64,000 bases of DNA from Lentinus brumalis. Its lineage: Eukaryota; Basidiomycota; Agaricomycetes; Polyporales; Polyporaceae. The notes below the pieces were generated by a model. It was not told the origin of the DNA. It saw only the letters and a list, made by a program, of their open reading frames with translations, and did not search any database. The position numbers were made by a program, and so were the translations under genes. Position 1 is the first letter of the stretch. Every line of letters starts with the position of its first letter. The stretch covers positions 1,488,001 through 1,552,000 of the forward strand of contig MARA01000007.1 of the NCBI GenBank assembly GCA_001792895.1. Reading direction: 5' to 3'. Below are positions 24,180 to 36,851 of the stretch, piece after piece.

Positions 24180-26136
24180 ATGGGCTTGTCACCTTATGAA
24201 CGGCTTCCTGCGCAGGTCCATGAGCTCGTCTGCTGCTCGCTCATGTACGGAGGCCAACCTGACCCGTTCGACGTGGTCGAGTGGTATCGTAGGTCTCAAG
24301 ACCAGTCTAGCGACAGACATGCAGGTGTGCATGCCGTTGCAGCGCTGTCACGAACGTGTCGTGCTTCCCATGGACCAGCCGTCAAAATTCTATGGCGATG
24401 CATCCCTGACGTGGCGCTCCTGTTCCACACCTTGCCCGCGAATGTTACGAAATCAAGGGGCACGAGGAAGATAGACAGAAGTTGAACTTTGTGCGTACGA
24501 TATGTGATGTATGTGAGAGGATCAAACATTGATTTTCACATCCTAGGAAATCACCCGCCAGCTCGAGGTCGCAGACCTTACACGATTCCGATTCTACGCA
24601 GCAAGGGTCACGGAGCTGGGTGTTTGGGCTCACACGTACAACTGCAACCATCTACCGAGCAGCGCGTTGTGCTACGTCGCAACTCGCAAGTCCCTGCAGG
24701 AGCTCGGCAGAGTCGCGACGGCAAATGGATGGCGGCTGTTCCCCAACGTACACACCCTCGCATGCACAAACACTCTCCTACCGATCTGCACCTCTCCACA
24801 ACCTTCACACTTGCTTGGTCCACAGCTACGCAAGTTTCAACTCCAACGTCACAACAGCCCGTACACTCGCTCATTTGAACATCCCCACGCCCACGTCACA
24901 GGTGAAGAAGACATCATGCAAATGTTGGAGGTCCTTCAGCTACGCGCGCCGGAGTTACAGAAGCTCAGTATTGACATGACTGAAATCAGTTACCCAATCG
25001 TGGCAGCCTTTTATAGTGTCGTTCTTTCGTGCCAGAACCTAGTCTCACTCAATTACGGAGATTCCCACAACTTCCACATCACCCCAGCCGCACTCCGCCA
25101 TATTGCCTGTCTCCCCCTTCTAGAGAAAATTTCCTTCTCGTCCAAAGACGACTCCTTCACTGTAGAGGAGCTGAAAGCATTCAACCAACTTCCGCGCTCA
25201 AAGACGTTTCCGCGGCTGCTACACGCGGAGATAGAACTCAGGGACCTCGCCGTGGCCACAGTGTTCGTCCGACACATTTCTTCCCCGCTCCTGCGAGTAT
25301 TGGACATCATCATCGAGGACGGATTTGGTGTTCCATACAAAGCCGTCTTCCCGTTCTTCCGTGCGCTTCGCAAGCTACCTGGCATCCCTTCCCTTCATTC
25401 ACTCGGCGCACAATTCAACGCATACTGTACCGAGGAGGACAAGGACGGCCCGCAGCCCATCTCGTGCGCGATGCTCCGACCGCTACTCGCAAGCCCGTAC
25501 ATGTCCTCCTTCGAATTCCGCGTGGGCTGCCCGTTCCGCCTCAATGACGCGTTCCTCGAGGACATGGTCCGCGCCTGGCCCCGCATAACGATTCTGCGTC
25601 TGGGCGAGTACTACCCAACAAGCCTGGATTATACTCCCGAGGTGACATGGAACGCAATCATCGCGATGGCACGAGGCTGGCCGCGTCTCAAGGAACTCAG
25701 CGTCGCCTTTGACGCGGATGTCTCCCGCGTGCGGCCTTCGCGATTGCGGGAGCTTAGGGAGAGCAACAGGGCCGACCCCGCGGGCAATGCTCTGCACGAC
25801 ATGGACTTCATGAGCTTCATGCTCACGAAGATCGACGACGAGATGGCCGTCGCGACGCTTCTGAGCGAGCTGTTCAGCCCGCTTGCGGAGGCTTACTCCT
25901 GTTGGGAAAGTCAGGCCCAGGAGGAGGAGAACGACGAGCGGCTGAGGATGGAGGAGGAAGGCGACGCGTTCGTGCCGGATCCCGGTGTGGAGGCAAGGGT
26001 GGCACTGTGTCTCACCTACGCCGACCGGTGGTCCTCCATGTGCGACCTCATGGAACAGATTATCTTGATACGCCGCCAAGAAGAGAACTGGCAGTCTGCC
26101 ATTCAGGCATCGACGGGACAGTCAATGGTTGCGTGA
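24180..26136 (+). CDS. F-box/LRR-like protein B (apparent 1-nt frame break)
   Basis: Exon 1 (24180-24490) starts MGLSPYERLPAQVHELVCCS and continues AVAALSRTC and ILWRCIPDVALLFHTLP. Exon 2 (24547-26136) starts EITRQLEVADLTRFRFYAAR and encodes 529 residues of LRR-like sequence with a conserved FLEDMVRAWPRITILRLGEY block. The two exons do not share a frame. In paralogue E the corresponding residues are LPRECY; here TTGCCCGCGAATGTTAC would read LPRECY if the CCC run (24435-24437) had one more C. This is either a homopolymer error or a disabling deletion. The rest is well preserved, which favours error. Predicted SCF substrate receptor, same subfamily as E and G. Confidence 0.75.
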
Positions 26137-26358
26137 TTTACGTCATGGAATGGCAGGCCTGTACACAATGAGGGATTAGGTACTTGATGTCGACGTTGTC
26201 CAAGCGGTAGCATGTGTTGAGTCTTCGAGCTGGAGTAGTATACCATGGACAATGCGATCCGTGCTTGGTCGATCAGTGTTCGAGATTGATCATCCGAGGC
26301 TGCCTTCGATATCGTCAAGGTCAGCATAGGTTAACTTCAAGTACGGACGGACGAGTAC

Positions 26359-28190
26359 TCACCACAGTCCAACCTGCGCTGCAATCATCGCTGCTGCACT
26401 CGGATCACTCTCGAGTCTTGCGACGTACTCCAAAACATCCTCCAGGTTCGCGGGTTCGCGCACTCTCAACCCGGCCATGGCGGCACCACGTCTTTCCTGC
26501 GCGCGCACCTTGACGAAGTGGGGGATGAGTCGCCCCACCTTCTTCCACATGACCATATGATAGACCCAATGTGAGTCTGCACCGGCTGCAGCCGGACCCA
26601 TTTGCTGTAGACAATCTGGCATTGGGGAAACAGTCGGCGAGAAACCCTGCGACAAAAGCGGGGTCCGCGACACGGCCGTACTGGACGGACAGGAGTCGTA
26701 GTGAGTGTTGCTCCGACCCGAATGCGGGCCGAATCTCGGTTATAGGGAACGGAAACGCGACGTGGGCTGCGTCCAGGTTCACCCAGAGCTCGGTGAGAGA
26801 CCGGCAGCGATAGACAAGGGGAAGGAGTCCGGGTAGGGAAACTTTCCAATGGGATCTCGGGATAGTCGAGAGATGGAGAGTTCGGATATTTGGCCATGCC
26901 TCAGACATCTCGCGCACTAGCTTGTCGTGGACGGCAATATCGCAGCCCTTGACAATGACATGATGGAGATCCAGGGGAAGAGGAAAGCAAGATCGTCGGC
27001 GTGCACTATGTGGGGCGGGTGATCGGTGAGACGTCCGACGTTCACTTTCACCGTGCGCAACTGGGGAGCAAAAGGGCGATCTTTCAGGATCTCCAAGCAT
27101 TGCGCCATTCCCCCGTTGAGTCACCGGAGAGTGCCAGCGTGAGGCTGGCAAGGTTCTGCGACTTGATGGATTTTATAATGTGGACGCATAGCTCGACGTC
27201 GTTGACGTACAGAGCGAGTGACCGGAGTGCGGGAAGACACTGGTCACAGAGCTGCGGCGAGATGTGGTCGTCCTCGTCAAACCATTTGGTGGCGTGAAGC
27301 CGCACCGCGACAGTGTGTAGGCGAGGGCAGCGTGTAAGGTGGAGGAAGGCATCAGGGAGCAGGGGCACTTCCAAAGAGGTGAAGGTCGTGAGATTGTGCA
27401 TTGCGATAACTGCAGTTGATAGCATGGGACGGATGGGTGGGACGTCCCCGGAAAATTCAATCTCAAACACTGCAACGTCTGGTGCCACATGGGAGATCTT
27501 CGAGACAAAGGCTGTACATGCCTCGACAACGGCGGGAGGTAGAGGACGAACCTCGTCTGAGCCATCGGGAAGGCACGCATGGGACAATCTGACCTCTCGC
27601 AGCCCGGGGCTTGCAAGAAGGTGCAACTGACCATGCTCTCCCTGCTCCGCATCTAATACCGACATCCACGACCAATTTAGCTTCCTTAGATCCGGGAAGA
27701 GATTCGCTATTGGGCAGGAATCGCGTAGCGCTCTCCACACCTCGGGGGACGCGCGGGCGTGGGCCAATAAGCCGCTTTGACGTCCATTCTGGAACGACCT
27801 CACGCGAGCTGCGTACTTGACCATTGAGGCAAAGTCCGTGGAGACTAATGGGCGACGGAAGCTCTGTTCATAGACTTTGTCAGGACGACAATGACGGGTC
27901 CAAATGAACACCTTTGCCCATACTAGCACATAAACCACATCCCATGCATTGCTTGGCTGTATCTTCTTGCAGTCCACGAGATCAGTCGGCATGGCTAATA
28001 TGAGGGGGGCGAAAGAGGGTAGTTGTCCCCATAGCTGGTCCAGGGCGTGCTCAGAGAGCAGTCGACATGTGGTGGACAATGCGACGAGTGCTGGTGCACC
28101 ACGTTCGCTGGCGTCGTAAGAGTTGTTAAGAGCAAGGTAGGAGACGGTTTCGCGTATTATGCTCGATGGCAGAGTCAGCAGGGAAGCACG
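26359..28190 (-). pseudogene. F-box/LRR-like protein C, multiple frame breaks
   Basis: Clear relative of F-box D. Going 5' to 3' on the minus strand: SLLTLPSSIIRETVSYLALN, TTCRLLSEHALDQLWGQLPS, a 50-60-nt intron (donor GTATGG), QSFRRPLVSTDFASMVKYAA, then LRR-like sequence to the C-terminus at 26359. No in-frame ATG precedes the F-box; the frame runs back to a stop. Breaks occur at C5 27110-27114, G4 26974-26977, a C4 run in the FPNAR/FPQCQ segment (about 26625), and once more before HFVKVRAQERRG. The first three would be restored by one extra base in a C/G run. With several breaks plus no start it is the best pseudogene candidate of the array, though sequence error cannot be excluded. Confidence 0.65.
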
Positions 28191-28658
28191 TATATGTCCC
28201 GCGTGAGCCCCAGACTCGTTGAATATCGCCTGCCCAAAGTATCAGCCGAGCGATGCGAAGTGTAGGGCATTGACGGGCGGGATAGGCCTCACCATTATCG
28301 AGCAAGGTGACGCGCTCCACTAGTCACGGACTGAGAGGTTGGAAAATCGAATTCTTCGTAGTATCAAAGATGAAGACGAGTTCAAGATGCAGAGCTCAAA
28401 GCGGCCTCGGAGTAGACGCGCTAGCGCTCTTGCACCGTGCGCCTCAGGTGCGTGCGCCCCACCTCGGAACTTGCTCCTGACCACACTCGAGCTCACTCGA
28501 TTTGCGCCCACGTCGACTGTGCTGCTGCATCTGCTTGCCTAGGCTACCCTTACTGCACTCTCTGGCTGTACGCCTGGCGCCCCCACACCTCGGTCTTCCT
28601 AAACGGGGCACCTTCCTGCCTCGTAACGCAAGCTTGAGTCAGCAGTCCATGGATAACG
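28191..28658. other. divergent intergenic region
   Basis: Between F-box C and the MFS transporter. No gene seen; presumed promoter of the transporter. Confidence 0.45.
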
Positions 28659-31295
28659 ATGTCCTCGGTAAACCCACGCGCTTCAGGCCTCTGGTCTTCT
28701 TCTCGCATGAGCTACGTGTCGGTCGCAGAGTCCTACGATGAAGGAGGGGAGGAGGTCGACATCGAGGGCCTGGGTTTCGAAGCGCCTGATGACTTCGATG
28801 GGAGGACGCCCCTGGACAGGACGATCGACCGCATTGGCATGGGTGAGTGGATTTCTCGCTGGCCTATTCAGAGTCTTACTTCTTTAACTCCCACTTCAAA
28901 GGCAGCTACCAGTGGACCCTTCTATGTCTGTGCGGGTTCGGTGAGTCCATTACCGTCCGGGTTAACCTCCGTGCCATACTAAGTGGCCGTCTCAGGCTGG
29001 CTCGCGGACAATGTACGTCTGTCCGTTACTTGTCAGTTTCTTCCCTGACGATTTGAGCAGATGTGGATACAAGCGATAGCCATCGTCCTGCCTAGAGTGC
29101 AGCAACACTTCTCTGGTGAGTGCACGCCGGCTGTGCTGTTCGTTGAAAACAGACGCTAATAGCGACGGGGCAGTCAGTGACGGCTTCATCGGCACGCTCT
29201 CGTCATCCATGTTTGGAGGCATGATGTTTGGTGCAATAGGCTGGGGAACCTGTGAGTTTCACGTTCTACTTTGCGAACATCTCTCACTCCCTCCGTCCAG
29301 GTTCCGACCTCATGGGCCGCACCACTGCTTTCAATGCGACACTCTTCTTGACTTCCTTGTTCGGAGTATTCGCGGCCTTTGCGAACACTTTCCCCCTATT
29401 ATGTTTCGCTCTCTTCCTCTTAGGAAGTGCTGTGGGCGTACGTTGTAATCGCTGCTTTCCAGCCTCCGCATCGTTGACCCGCGCTTTCACAGGGTTCCAT
29501 GCCGACCGACGGAACACTCCTACTCGAACATATGCCAAACGGGAAGCAATATTTGGTGACCGCGCTGTCCGTGTTCTTCTCCTTGGGCGCTGTCCTGGCT
29601 GCAGTCATCGGTCTGGTGGTAATCCCAGGTCACTCTTGTCCACCACCACCAGCGACTTGCGATGTAGCGTCAGAAAACGTGGGCTGGAAGTACCTGCTCA
29701 TCGTGCTCGGTCTAGTCGTAAGTCCACTCAGCTCCCGTGCGACCCTCCAGCTGACTGGATCGCGAAACTCAGACCCTCACGATGTTCATAGCGCGCATCG
29801 TCTTCTTCAGGCTACATGAATCACCCAGATATCTGGTACACGCCGGGCGACCTCATGAGGCAATCGAGTCGCTGCAGTTGATATCCAAGTTCAACGGCTC
29901 AGAGCTCTCTCTCGGCCTGGACGATATCGAGGACACTGTGCAGCCGGCAGCATCGGAACAGACGGGTCCCAACGCCCCAGCACGTCAACTAAATAGCGAG
30001 GCCGCATCCGAAGCCGAGCAAGGAAGCAGTCCGCTGCGCGACTCTCCGACCACAGCGCAGTACAGCTCCATAGGCCAACCCGACGTCGCGCTGGACTCGC
30101 ACTCCTTCGGCACTCCCCTGCCTCACACGGCCTCGGCCACATATGTGAACAATCTGTTCCCGCCGGCGCCGCAAACCAGCGCACCTCAGCCTGGTGAGGA
30201 GGCACGCCCTCCCCCGAGATCGAGGGTGCCGTCCAGTAGCAGTCGTAGGATGAGCCGTCGCCTATCTACTGCCTCGTCGTACATCGAGAGCAAGAGCAGG
30301 CCGGTGTGCAGGGTCCTTCCGCGGTGGATGCGCCGTTCCGCGTTGGCGTGGATAGACCGGGTCGCAATGGTGCTTTCGCCGGAATGGTTCAGAACTACTG
30401 TGCTTGTATGGGCGACGTGGTGCTTCATGTCTTTGGGTAAGCAATGCCAGAACACCGAGGTGGGGATGAAGATGACACTGACAAAGGATCACAGCGTATA
30501 CAATGTTCAACGTATACTTGCCGAAGCTCCTCGAGACGCGCTCCCCTTCAAGCGATCCTGGAGGAGCTCCGAAGACGTTGGAAGACAGTCTCTGGGACGT
30601 GGTGATCTACTCGCTAGGCGGATGCCCCGGAGCCATCGTAAGCTGTCCCGACTCTGACTTGTGAACTGTGAATTTATTCACTGACGCCTTTCATCTTCGT
30701 TGTAGTTGGGTGCATGGCTCATCGAGTCACCGCTCGGTCGAAGGTGGTCTCTCGCGGGAAGCACCTTCGTGACTGCTTTTTTCTGCTGGGTCTTTGTCAT
30801 CGTAGAGCATCCATGGGCGGTGCGAGCGAGCACTGTCGGCATCAGTTTGAGTGCAACGGTATGTCCCGCCTCCACCCCACTCTTCCGCTGCTCGCTCATC
30901 TGACCGCTGGTCTGACAGGCGATGTGGGCAGTCCTGTACGGGTGGACGCCGGAGATCTTCGGGACGAAAGGTACAGCGCCGGTCTGCATACTGTGTAATG
31001 AGTACTGACATATCGCTGTAGTTCGTGGAACTGCATGTGGCATCGCGTCCGCGCTGTCTCGAATGTGAGTGAAGCGGTTTCTGTCGTACTTCGCAATACT
31101 TGGGCCCCATAACTCATAACGCATCGGAACAGAGGCGGCATGATAGCCCCGATCCTCGGTGGCTCACTCTTGATGATAGATCACTCCTTCCCCGTGTATG
31201 CCAGCATAGGCATATTCGTGCTGGCGGGTATATGCGTCCTCTTGCTCGAGGAGCACGAGGGGGAACGCGGCGGCTCGCGTGCCCTCGCCCATTGA
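28659..31295 (+). CDS. major facilitator superfamily transporter (SV2/sugar-porter-like)
   Basis: Integral membrane transporter with 12 predicted spans and a long central loop, roughly 650-700 residues from about 12 exons. The N-terminus is acidic (VDIEGLGFEAPDDFDG) and leads through TIDRIGMGSYQWTLLCLCGF to MWIQAIAIVLPRVQQHFS. GAIGWGTCSDLMGRTTAFN is the MFS signature loop between TM2 and TM3; LGSAVGGSMPTDGTLLLE follows. A Ser/Pro-rich cytosolic loop of about 170 residues (29870-30290) separates the halves. The second half has PLGRRWSLAGSTFVTAFFCW, MWAVLYGWTPEIFGTK and VRGTACGIASALSRMGGMIA (about 31020-31160). It ends LLEEHEGERGGSRALAH at 31295. All joins keep frame. Substrate unknown. It sits alone inside the F-box array. 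Confidence 0.87.
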
Positions 31296-31665
31296 CAGCT
31301 GTAGCAAAATTGTTGTGTACTGTAGATATATGGATTGCGAAACGTCTGTACTGTCCATCCAGCTCCTGAGCAAAATCAACGAGCTCACGGAACGAAGGGG
31401 CACAGTTACATCAACGAACAAGCGCCCCTCGACCAGCTGCAGGACCGGGCTTGGCCGTCGCTTGTCGGACTTCAACCGACAATACTGAGTACCGCAAGCC
31501 TCACTACAGTAACTCGGTCGCTCCCGCCTTCAACTCGTCGCGTTGGCAGCATCACAGTATGACCTTCCTCCACCTAAACGGGGCAGTCCTAGCCTAACCA
31601 AACCCTAGCCGAGCTACCGAACGGGGCCTGCTGGCCAGCAGATTGCGCCACCCTCGACGAGGATC
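31296..31665. other. intergenic region
   Basis: Between the MFS stop and F-box D, both plus strand. Nothing recognisable beyond a presumed terminator and promoter. Confidence 0.45.
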
Positions 31666-33530
31666 ATGACTATGCCGTCCCTGCTTGGGCTGCCTGCAAG
31701 CGTAATCACCGGAATTTGCTCCTACCTACTCCCCAACAAATACTCCTGGGGTGAGAAGTGTATCTCCCCGGAGCTCGTTGCGCTGGCGACCACATGCCGA
31801 CTACTCTCGGGACATGCGCTCGATGTGCTATGGAAGGAGTTGCCTTCCGTGGTGCCACTCATTCTAACCATGCCTTCCGATCTCATCGGCTGGTCGACCG
31901 ACCGAGTCATATCAACACACGACGGGGCATGATGCGGAGGTCGAAGTGCTGGTATGCCTTAAGTCTCGGTTACTGGTGTCAGGCGACGCTAACGCTGAAT
32001 CAGAGCTTTCGTAGGCCCTTGGTCCCTACCGACTACGCACGGCTCATGCAGTACGCTGTCCGAGTCAAGACTATGGACTATCACTTCACTCACCGCTACC
32101 CACGTCGTGTCCGTGCGAGGGCGACTATCGACGTCTGGCGCGCACTACGGGAATTCCGACCGATGGCGGAGCTTCTTCCGAACCTCAATAAACTCGCCTG
32201 GGTCTGGTGCATGGACTCCGACAACGATCAAGAAGGATCCGGGGCACTCCCATTTCTCGCCGGGTCCACCTTGCACGAAGTCGAAATGTACTACACGTCA
32301 TTAGGTCTCGACGAGGATGCGACGGACTTGCCCTTGCCGGAGTCGATTGCGGATGCTTGCGCCGACTTCCTGTGTCGGCTCTCGCGAATGGCACGGAATA
32401 TCCGGACGTTCAAGATCAGTTTCCTGGGACAGCCCCCTCCGATCAGCTCTCTATTATCGTCGTTCGTGAGCACCACCCAGAATCTAACCACTTTCGCGTC
32501 TCGTGATGTCCCGTTGCATCCTCGAGCATTCCTCCATCTCGCGCATATACCGTCCTTGCTCACTCTTGCTGTGTGGCTATGCCGCGAAGATTGGTCGGAG
32601 GAGTGGATGGGCGGTCTACCGGAGCTGCATGAGAAATGCTTTCCTGCCCTTCGCAAGCTCGACCTCCAGATGAACGACACCAACATGTGCATCAGTGTAA
32701 TCAAGCTCATCCGGAACCGTGGGCTACAAAGCCTCTCCCTCATCCTAACCAGGGGTCAGCTTGTGACGGACGTCGCGAAGTGTCTCGCCACACTTCCGGA
32801 TCGACCTTTTGCTCTGCAGCTTCGCACACTCCGCCTCATCGTATCACTTACTTCTACAATTCCCCCAATCATGTATGCCGCCGATTTAGTTCCACTCTTC
32901 GGCCTCGATCTGGACGAAGTCACAATATGGGGCTGCGAAATTGCCATTTCCAACGAACTAGTCCGCGAGATGTCCGAAGCATGGCCGAACATCGTCAAAC
33001 TCGACCTCACCGACCGCGAGGGAGCGGACTCGCCATACGTGGTCACCGTGCCCGGCCTCCTCCCGTTCGTCTACAACTGCCCTCTTCTCCAAGAGCTCCA
33101 CCTGAACATCGATGCGACCAATCTCGCCTTTCCGCACCCGATACCCGAAATACGCCCAGCATTTGGGTCGGAGCAGCGCGCCCTGCGCTACCTCTGGACT
33201 GGCTACGGCCTCGTCTCCGACCCGTTCTTCGTCGCAGGGTTTCTCGCTGACTGCTTCCCCGAGTGCGAGCGGGTGATCAGCTCATGGGGCGGGCGTGGTT
33301 CTGACCATCCCGACGCAAGCCAACGCGTTCAGGCAGCCCTGTGGGACGGGGTGTGGCATCTTCTCAAGCACTTTGCGAAGGTGCGCGCGCAGGACAGGCA
33401 TGGGACCGCTGCAGCGGGGATGAAGTTGCGGGAACCGGCAAACCCTGCAGCCGTACTACGTTATGCCGAATTGATACAGGGAAATCCGGTGGAGGCATCG
33501 AGGATTGCCATCGTGCATGGACGGTGGTGA
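31666..33530 (+). CDS. F-box/LRR-like protein D (apparent frame break in exon 1)
   Basis: Exon 1 (31666-31951) encodes SLLGLPASVITGICSYLLPN, LVALATTCRLLSGHALDVLW and PLILTMPSDLIGW. A donor GTATGC at 31952 and acceptor at 32003 lead to exon 2 (32004-33530), starting SFRRPLVPTDYARLMQYAVR and running 508 residues of LRR-like sequence to IVHGRW. Exon 1 hits a stop at 31930 before its donor. The donor-proximal sequence HDAEVEVL matches F-box C (WDVVYVL) but lies in another frame. One fewer G (or two more) in GGGG 31924-31927 would join them. The remainder is intact, so error or a very recent lesion are both possible. Predicted SCF substrate receptor. The start could also be the internal ATG at 31672. 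Confidence 0.77.
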
Positions 33531-33853
33531 GCACCTGCCTGAATGAACGGAGCGCACACGCTGACGTGGGGGTTTGCGAAGGCGACCTCGGATCATCACA
33601 CTGGAAGGTTTATAAGACGTTACGAACTCGACACAATGGTTCAACATGTCCATATGGCTGCTACTCCATACACTACATGAATTCTATCCAGGACCTTATC
33701 GATAGAACTGTATCCCTCATGCGGCTACGTAGGGACTGATACAGTAGACAAATATCCCGCAAAACTTACACAAGATACATACCTACCCATATTCCATCAA
33801 GAAACAAGCACTAGCAAGTCGAAGCTGCATATCTTCCTTCTCGTCAGCACGAA
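33531..33853. other. convergent intergenic region of 323 bp
   Basis: Between the 3' ends of F-box D and F-box E. AT-rich, with no gene; presumed 3' UTRs. Confidence 0.45.
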
Positions 33854-35862
33854 CTAGTGTTCGTCCGTATCATCTTCAGACAAATCAAGGCTCAGCGATA
33901 TCGACTCATCGCTTTCGCTGATCAGCGCCCAATGTTCAACGTCCAGCACTTCTATGATCACGACGCCCTCCTGCCGACGAATCAAGTCGATGTGACGCAT
34001 GGGATCTTCCATGCTACACCACCGGTCGTGGTAGGTTGCATAGAGTGCCGCACGCTCCGCCAACTGAGGATCTGGCTGGAACGCGTCGCCCTCCATCTCC
34101 ATCCTCCGCTGCTCCTCCGCCTCCTCCTGCATGGCCAGATCGTGCCAATGGGAGTGGATCTCCGTAATGGGCGTAAACAGCTCACACAAGAGTGTCGCCA
34201 CGGCCATGTCGTTGTCGACTCTCGAGAGCCCGACATGCATGAAGTCGAGTGTCCGACGATTTTTGAACCTGTTTTTCCTATTGCTTTCCCGTAGCTCCTC
34301 CAACTTTGAAGGTGATGCGCGCGAGAGGTCCGTATCGAACTCGACACTGAGCTCCTTGAGAGCTGGCCACCCACGCGCCATCTCCATGATCCCGTTCCAA
34401 GTCACCTCGGGCACGTAGCCCACGCCGCACGGGTAGGACCCGCCGAGACGCAAGTTATTGATGTTTGGCCAAGCGCGGACCATGTCTGCGATAAATGCAT
34501 CGTCGAGGTCGAACGGGCATTCCACGAACAGCTCGAAGAAGTCCATACGCGAGCTTGCGAGGAAGGGGCGGAGCATCTTGTCTGTGATCGGTGCCGGGCT
34601 GGTGCCCGGTGAGTCGTGGCAGAACACGGTGCATCGCAAGTGGAACCATTGCAAGGCAGATATGTCTGGCAGTCTGCGAAAGGAGTGGAAGAAACGGTGA
34701 ATGGTGATGCTAGGGACGCGCCTGCGATGAATTTCGATCTCTAGCCCCCGGAGGGAGGGAGAGGTGATGTGATTGACAATGGCGGTGGCCAAGTCAAGGT
34801 TGACCAGAATCATATACGACGTGTGCAGCCGAGGGAACGTCTCCGAGGGCAGAAGGCTCTCAAATTCCAGGATCAACTTTTTGCTGAAGGCCCCGTTCAG
34901 TGACGCGAAGTGTAATTGCTCCAGGAGCGGGAGATGGGCGAGATGGTGCAGGGCGGCGGGAGTGATGGGGAAGTGGCCGCTATCGAGGGCGACCAGGTTT
35001 CGACATGAGAGAACGACGTCCCAAAACGCCTCCACCATAGGGGGGCTGCTGTCGTCCACTCGTATGTGTAGCCTCTCCAGTTGTGGAGCATGTGGTCGCA
35101 GGGCAACGAGCATCGCCACTATGTTCTCCTCGCCTTCCACGTCTGCTGTGGGGAACTTTTCATCCAATGCGGGGCCCTTATCAAGGTTATGCTGCTCGAA
35201 CTTGAACTCGCGTAGGCTGGGACCAAAGAGATGGGGGAGGTGGGAAGAGACGGAGACCGGCAGCATTTCTTCTGTGCACGCGAGTGTGGTCAAGTTGGGG
35301 AGCAATCGCCAGCCGTTGACTGTTGCGACTCTACAGAGCTCCAGGAGGGAGTTGTCAGTCGATGCATATGCTTGCACCTTTCGGGGTAAGAAGGAGAAGT
35401 CTTCAGTGTAGTCCCACACGCCGACTTTGTTGACCCGCGCTGCGTATAATCGGAACCGCACAAGATCTGCATCCTGGAGCTGGCGGATGATCTCCTGCGG
35501 AAGCAAATGTGGAATACAGCACGTTATTGGACATACGCTGCCAACGACGATGGATGACTCACAAATGCAGTAGTCCGATCTTCCGTCTGCTCTGTCGTAT
35601 AGCACTCACGAGGCAAGGTGTAGAACAATAGCGCCAAGTTCGGAATCCATTCCCACAGGATGTCGGCAGCAGACTCGTGGAGAGTCCGCGATGTTCGTGC
35701 CAGCGCAGCTACCGTGCGCAGACCTGAGTATCTGTCATTGGAGTGCTTCCGAGAAGACTTCGGCCGGGGCACGTCGGACAAATCACTGTCTCCGTGAACG
35801 AGCCAGTGGCAAATGTCTTCATGAACGTCGGCAGGGAGCCTTTCAAAGCTGAGCGTGTCCAT
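33854..35862 (-). CDS. F-box/LRR-like protein E
   Basis: Intact two-exon gene: 35563-35862 and 33854-35494, 646 residues. Exon 1 has MDTLSFERLPADVHEDICHW, GLRTVAALARTSRTLHES and WIPNLALLFYTLPRECY, an F-box. Exon 2 opens EIIRQLQDADLVRFRLYAAR, followed by leucine-spaced repeats, FIADMVRAWPNINNLRLGGS and the conserved TWNGIMEMARGWPALKELSV. The C-terminus is acidic (SISLSLDLSEDDTDEH). Closest in layout to B and G. The start at 35862 is preferred over an upstream in-frame ATG because the F-box begins right after it, as in B. Its promoter carries the block also found before B. Expected role: Skp1-binding substrate receptor of an SCF E3 ligase; substrate unknown. Confidence 0.87.
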
Positions 35863-35928
35863 CGCGGAATGAGGTGAAGGTTGATCGTAGCTGCCAGCTT
35901 GCCAAACCGCCAGCGGACCACGTAATGA

Positions 35929-35972
35929 CCGTGGGATCATGCAACGACGCGTCGTGCACGCATGTGACCGCG
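35929..35972 (-). promoter_or_regulatory. conserved promoter block of F-box E
   Basis: On the minus strand reads CGCGGTCACATG (35961-35972), GACGCGTC, then TTGCATGATCCCACGG (35929-35944), 67 bases before the start codon. The same elements in the same order precede F-box B. Confidence 0.55.
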
Positions 35973-36851
35973 TACTTTCGCTCGCCGCTTGCCTTGAGCT
36001 GACTCACAAATGTTGCTCGAAGGGAACCACCTCTAGATTTCCTGCTCTCGCTGGGGTGTCGTACTAATCTGTGATCTCAGCACCCTCAGATTCCCGGACC
36101 TGCTCCCTACTTGGCGGAGTCTGCCATCCTCGCGCGAAGTCTGTATAGCACCGACTCTCAGCTCGTATGGGGTCCGAGTCATCAGCAACATCAGCTAGGC
36201 CTCCATTTCGAGAAGGCGACCATATATACTACGCCGCATGAGTAGCAGGAGAAACCAGGATGCGACATGAGTCGCCCGACATCCCGGCCAGAACTCACAC
36301 CACACCTAAGTTTGCGGGCTCTCCTGGATATTGGCAGACGGACGGGTGTCCGCTATACGAGTGTCACAGCAGAGCAGCGCGCGCCCTGTCAGCCTGTGGC
36401 GAGTATGGCAGACTCGCGCGTCTGATTGCTTCAGTGGATCGTTCTGCCGTGGAGCAGGTGGGGAGGGGAAAGGAGAAATCCCGCGGCGACATGAACATGA
36501 CCGCAGGCTCGGCATGCGGGACATGGAGTGCAGGGGAACATGTCGTGTGATCCACCGGAACGACAGGGAACATGAAGTGTTATCAGCGCACAATTGGTGA
36601 GGTCGGGCGCCGCTTGTTTCGTCTTTCCCGCATGTCTCATGTTCGCGCGTAGGCCGATAACATGAATTTTGCAGTGGCGTCGGCACTCGTCCTCGAACGC
36701 TATTGTTCAGCTGCTGGAGAGCTCTACTATGCTCTACTGGACAGTTGGTGGCTGGTCTCATGACTCCTGGCTAAGTACGCAATACTGGTCAGCGCGACTT
36801 GGCACGACATGGGCCGATAACTCACCTAGTTAAGCAAGAACGGCAAGGCCA
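35973..36851. other. intergenic region, no supported gene
   Basis: About 880 bases between two minus-strand F-box genes. Open frames up to 151 codons exist but have no domain or splice support. Confidence 0.45.
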
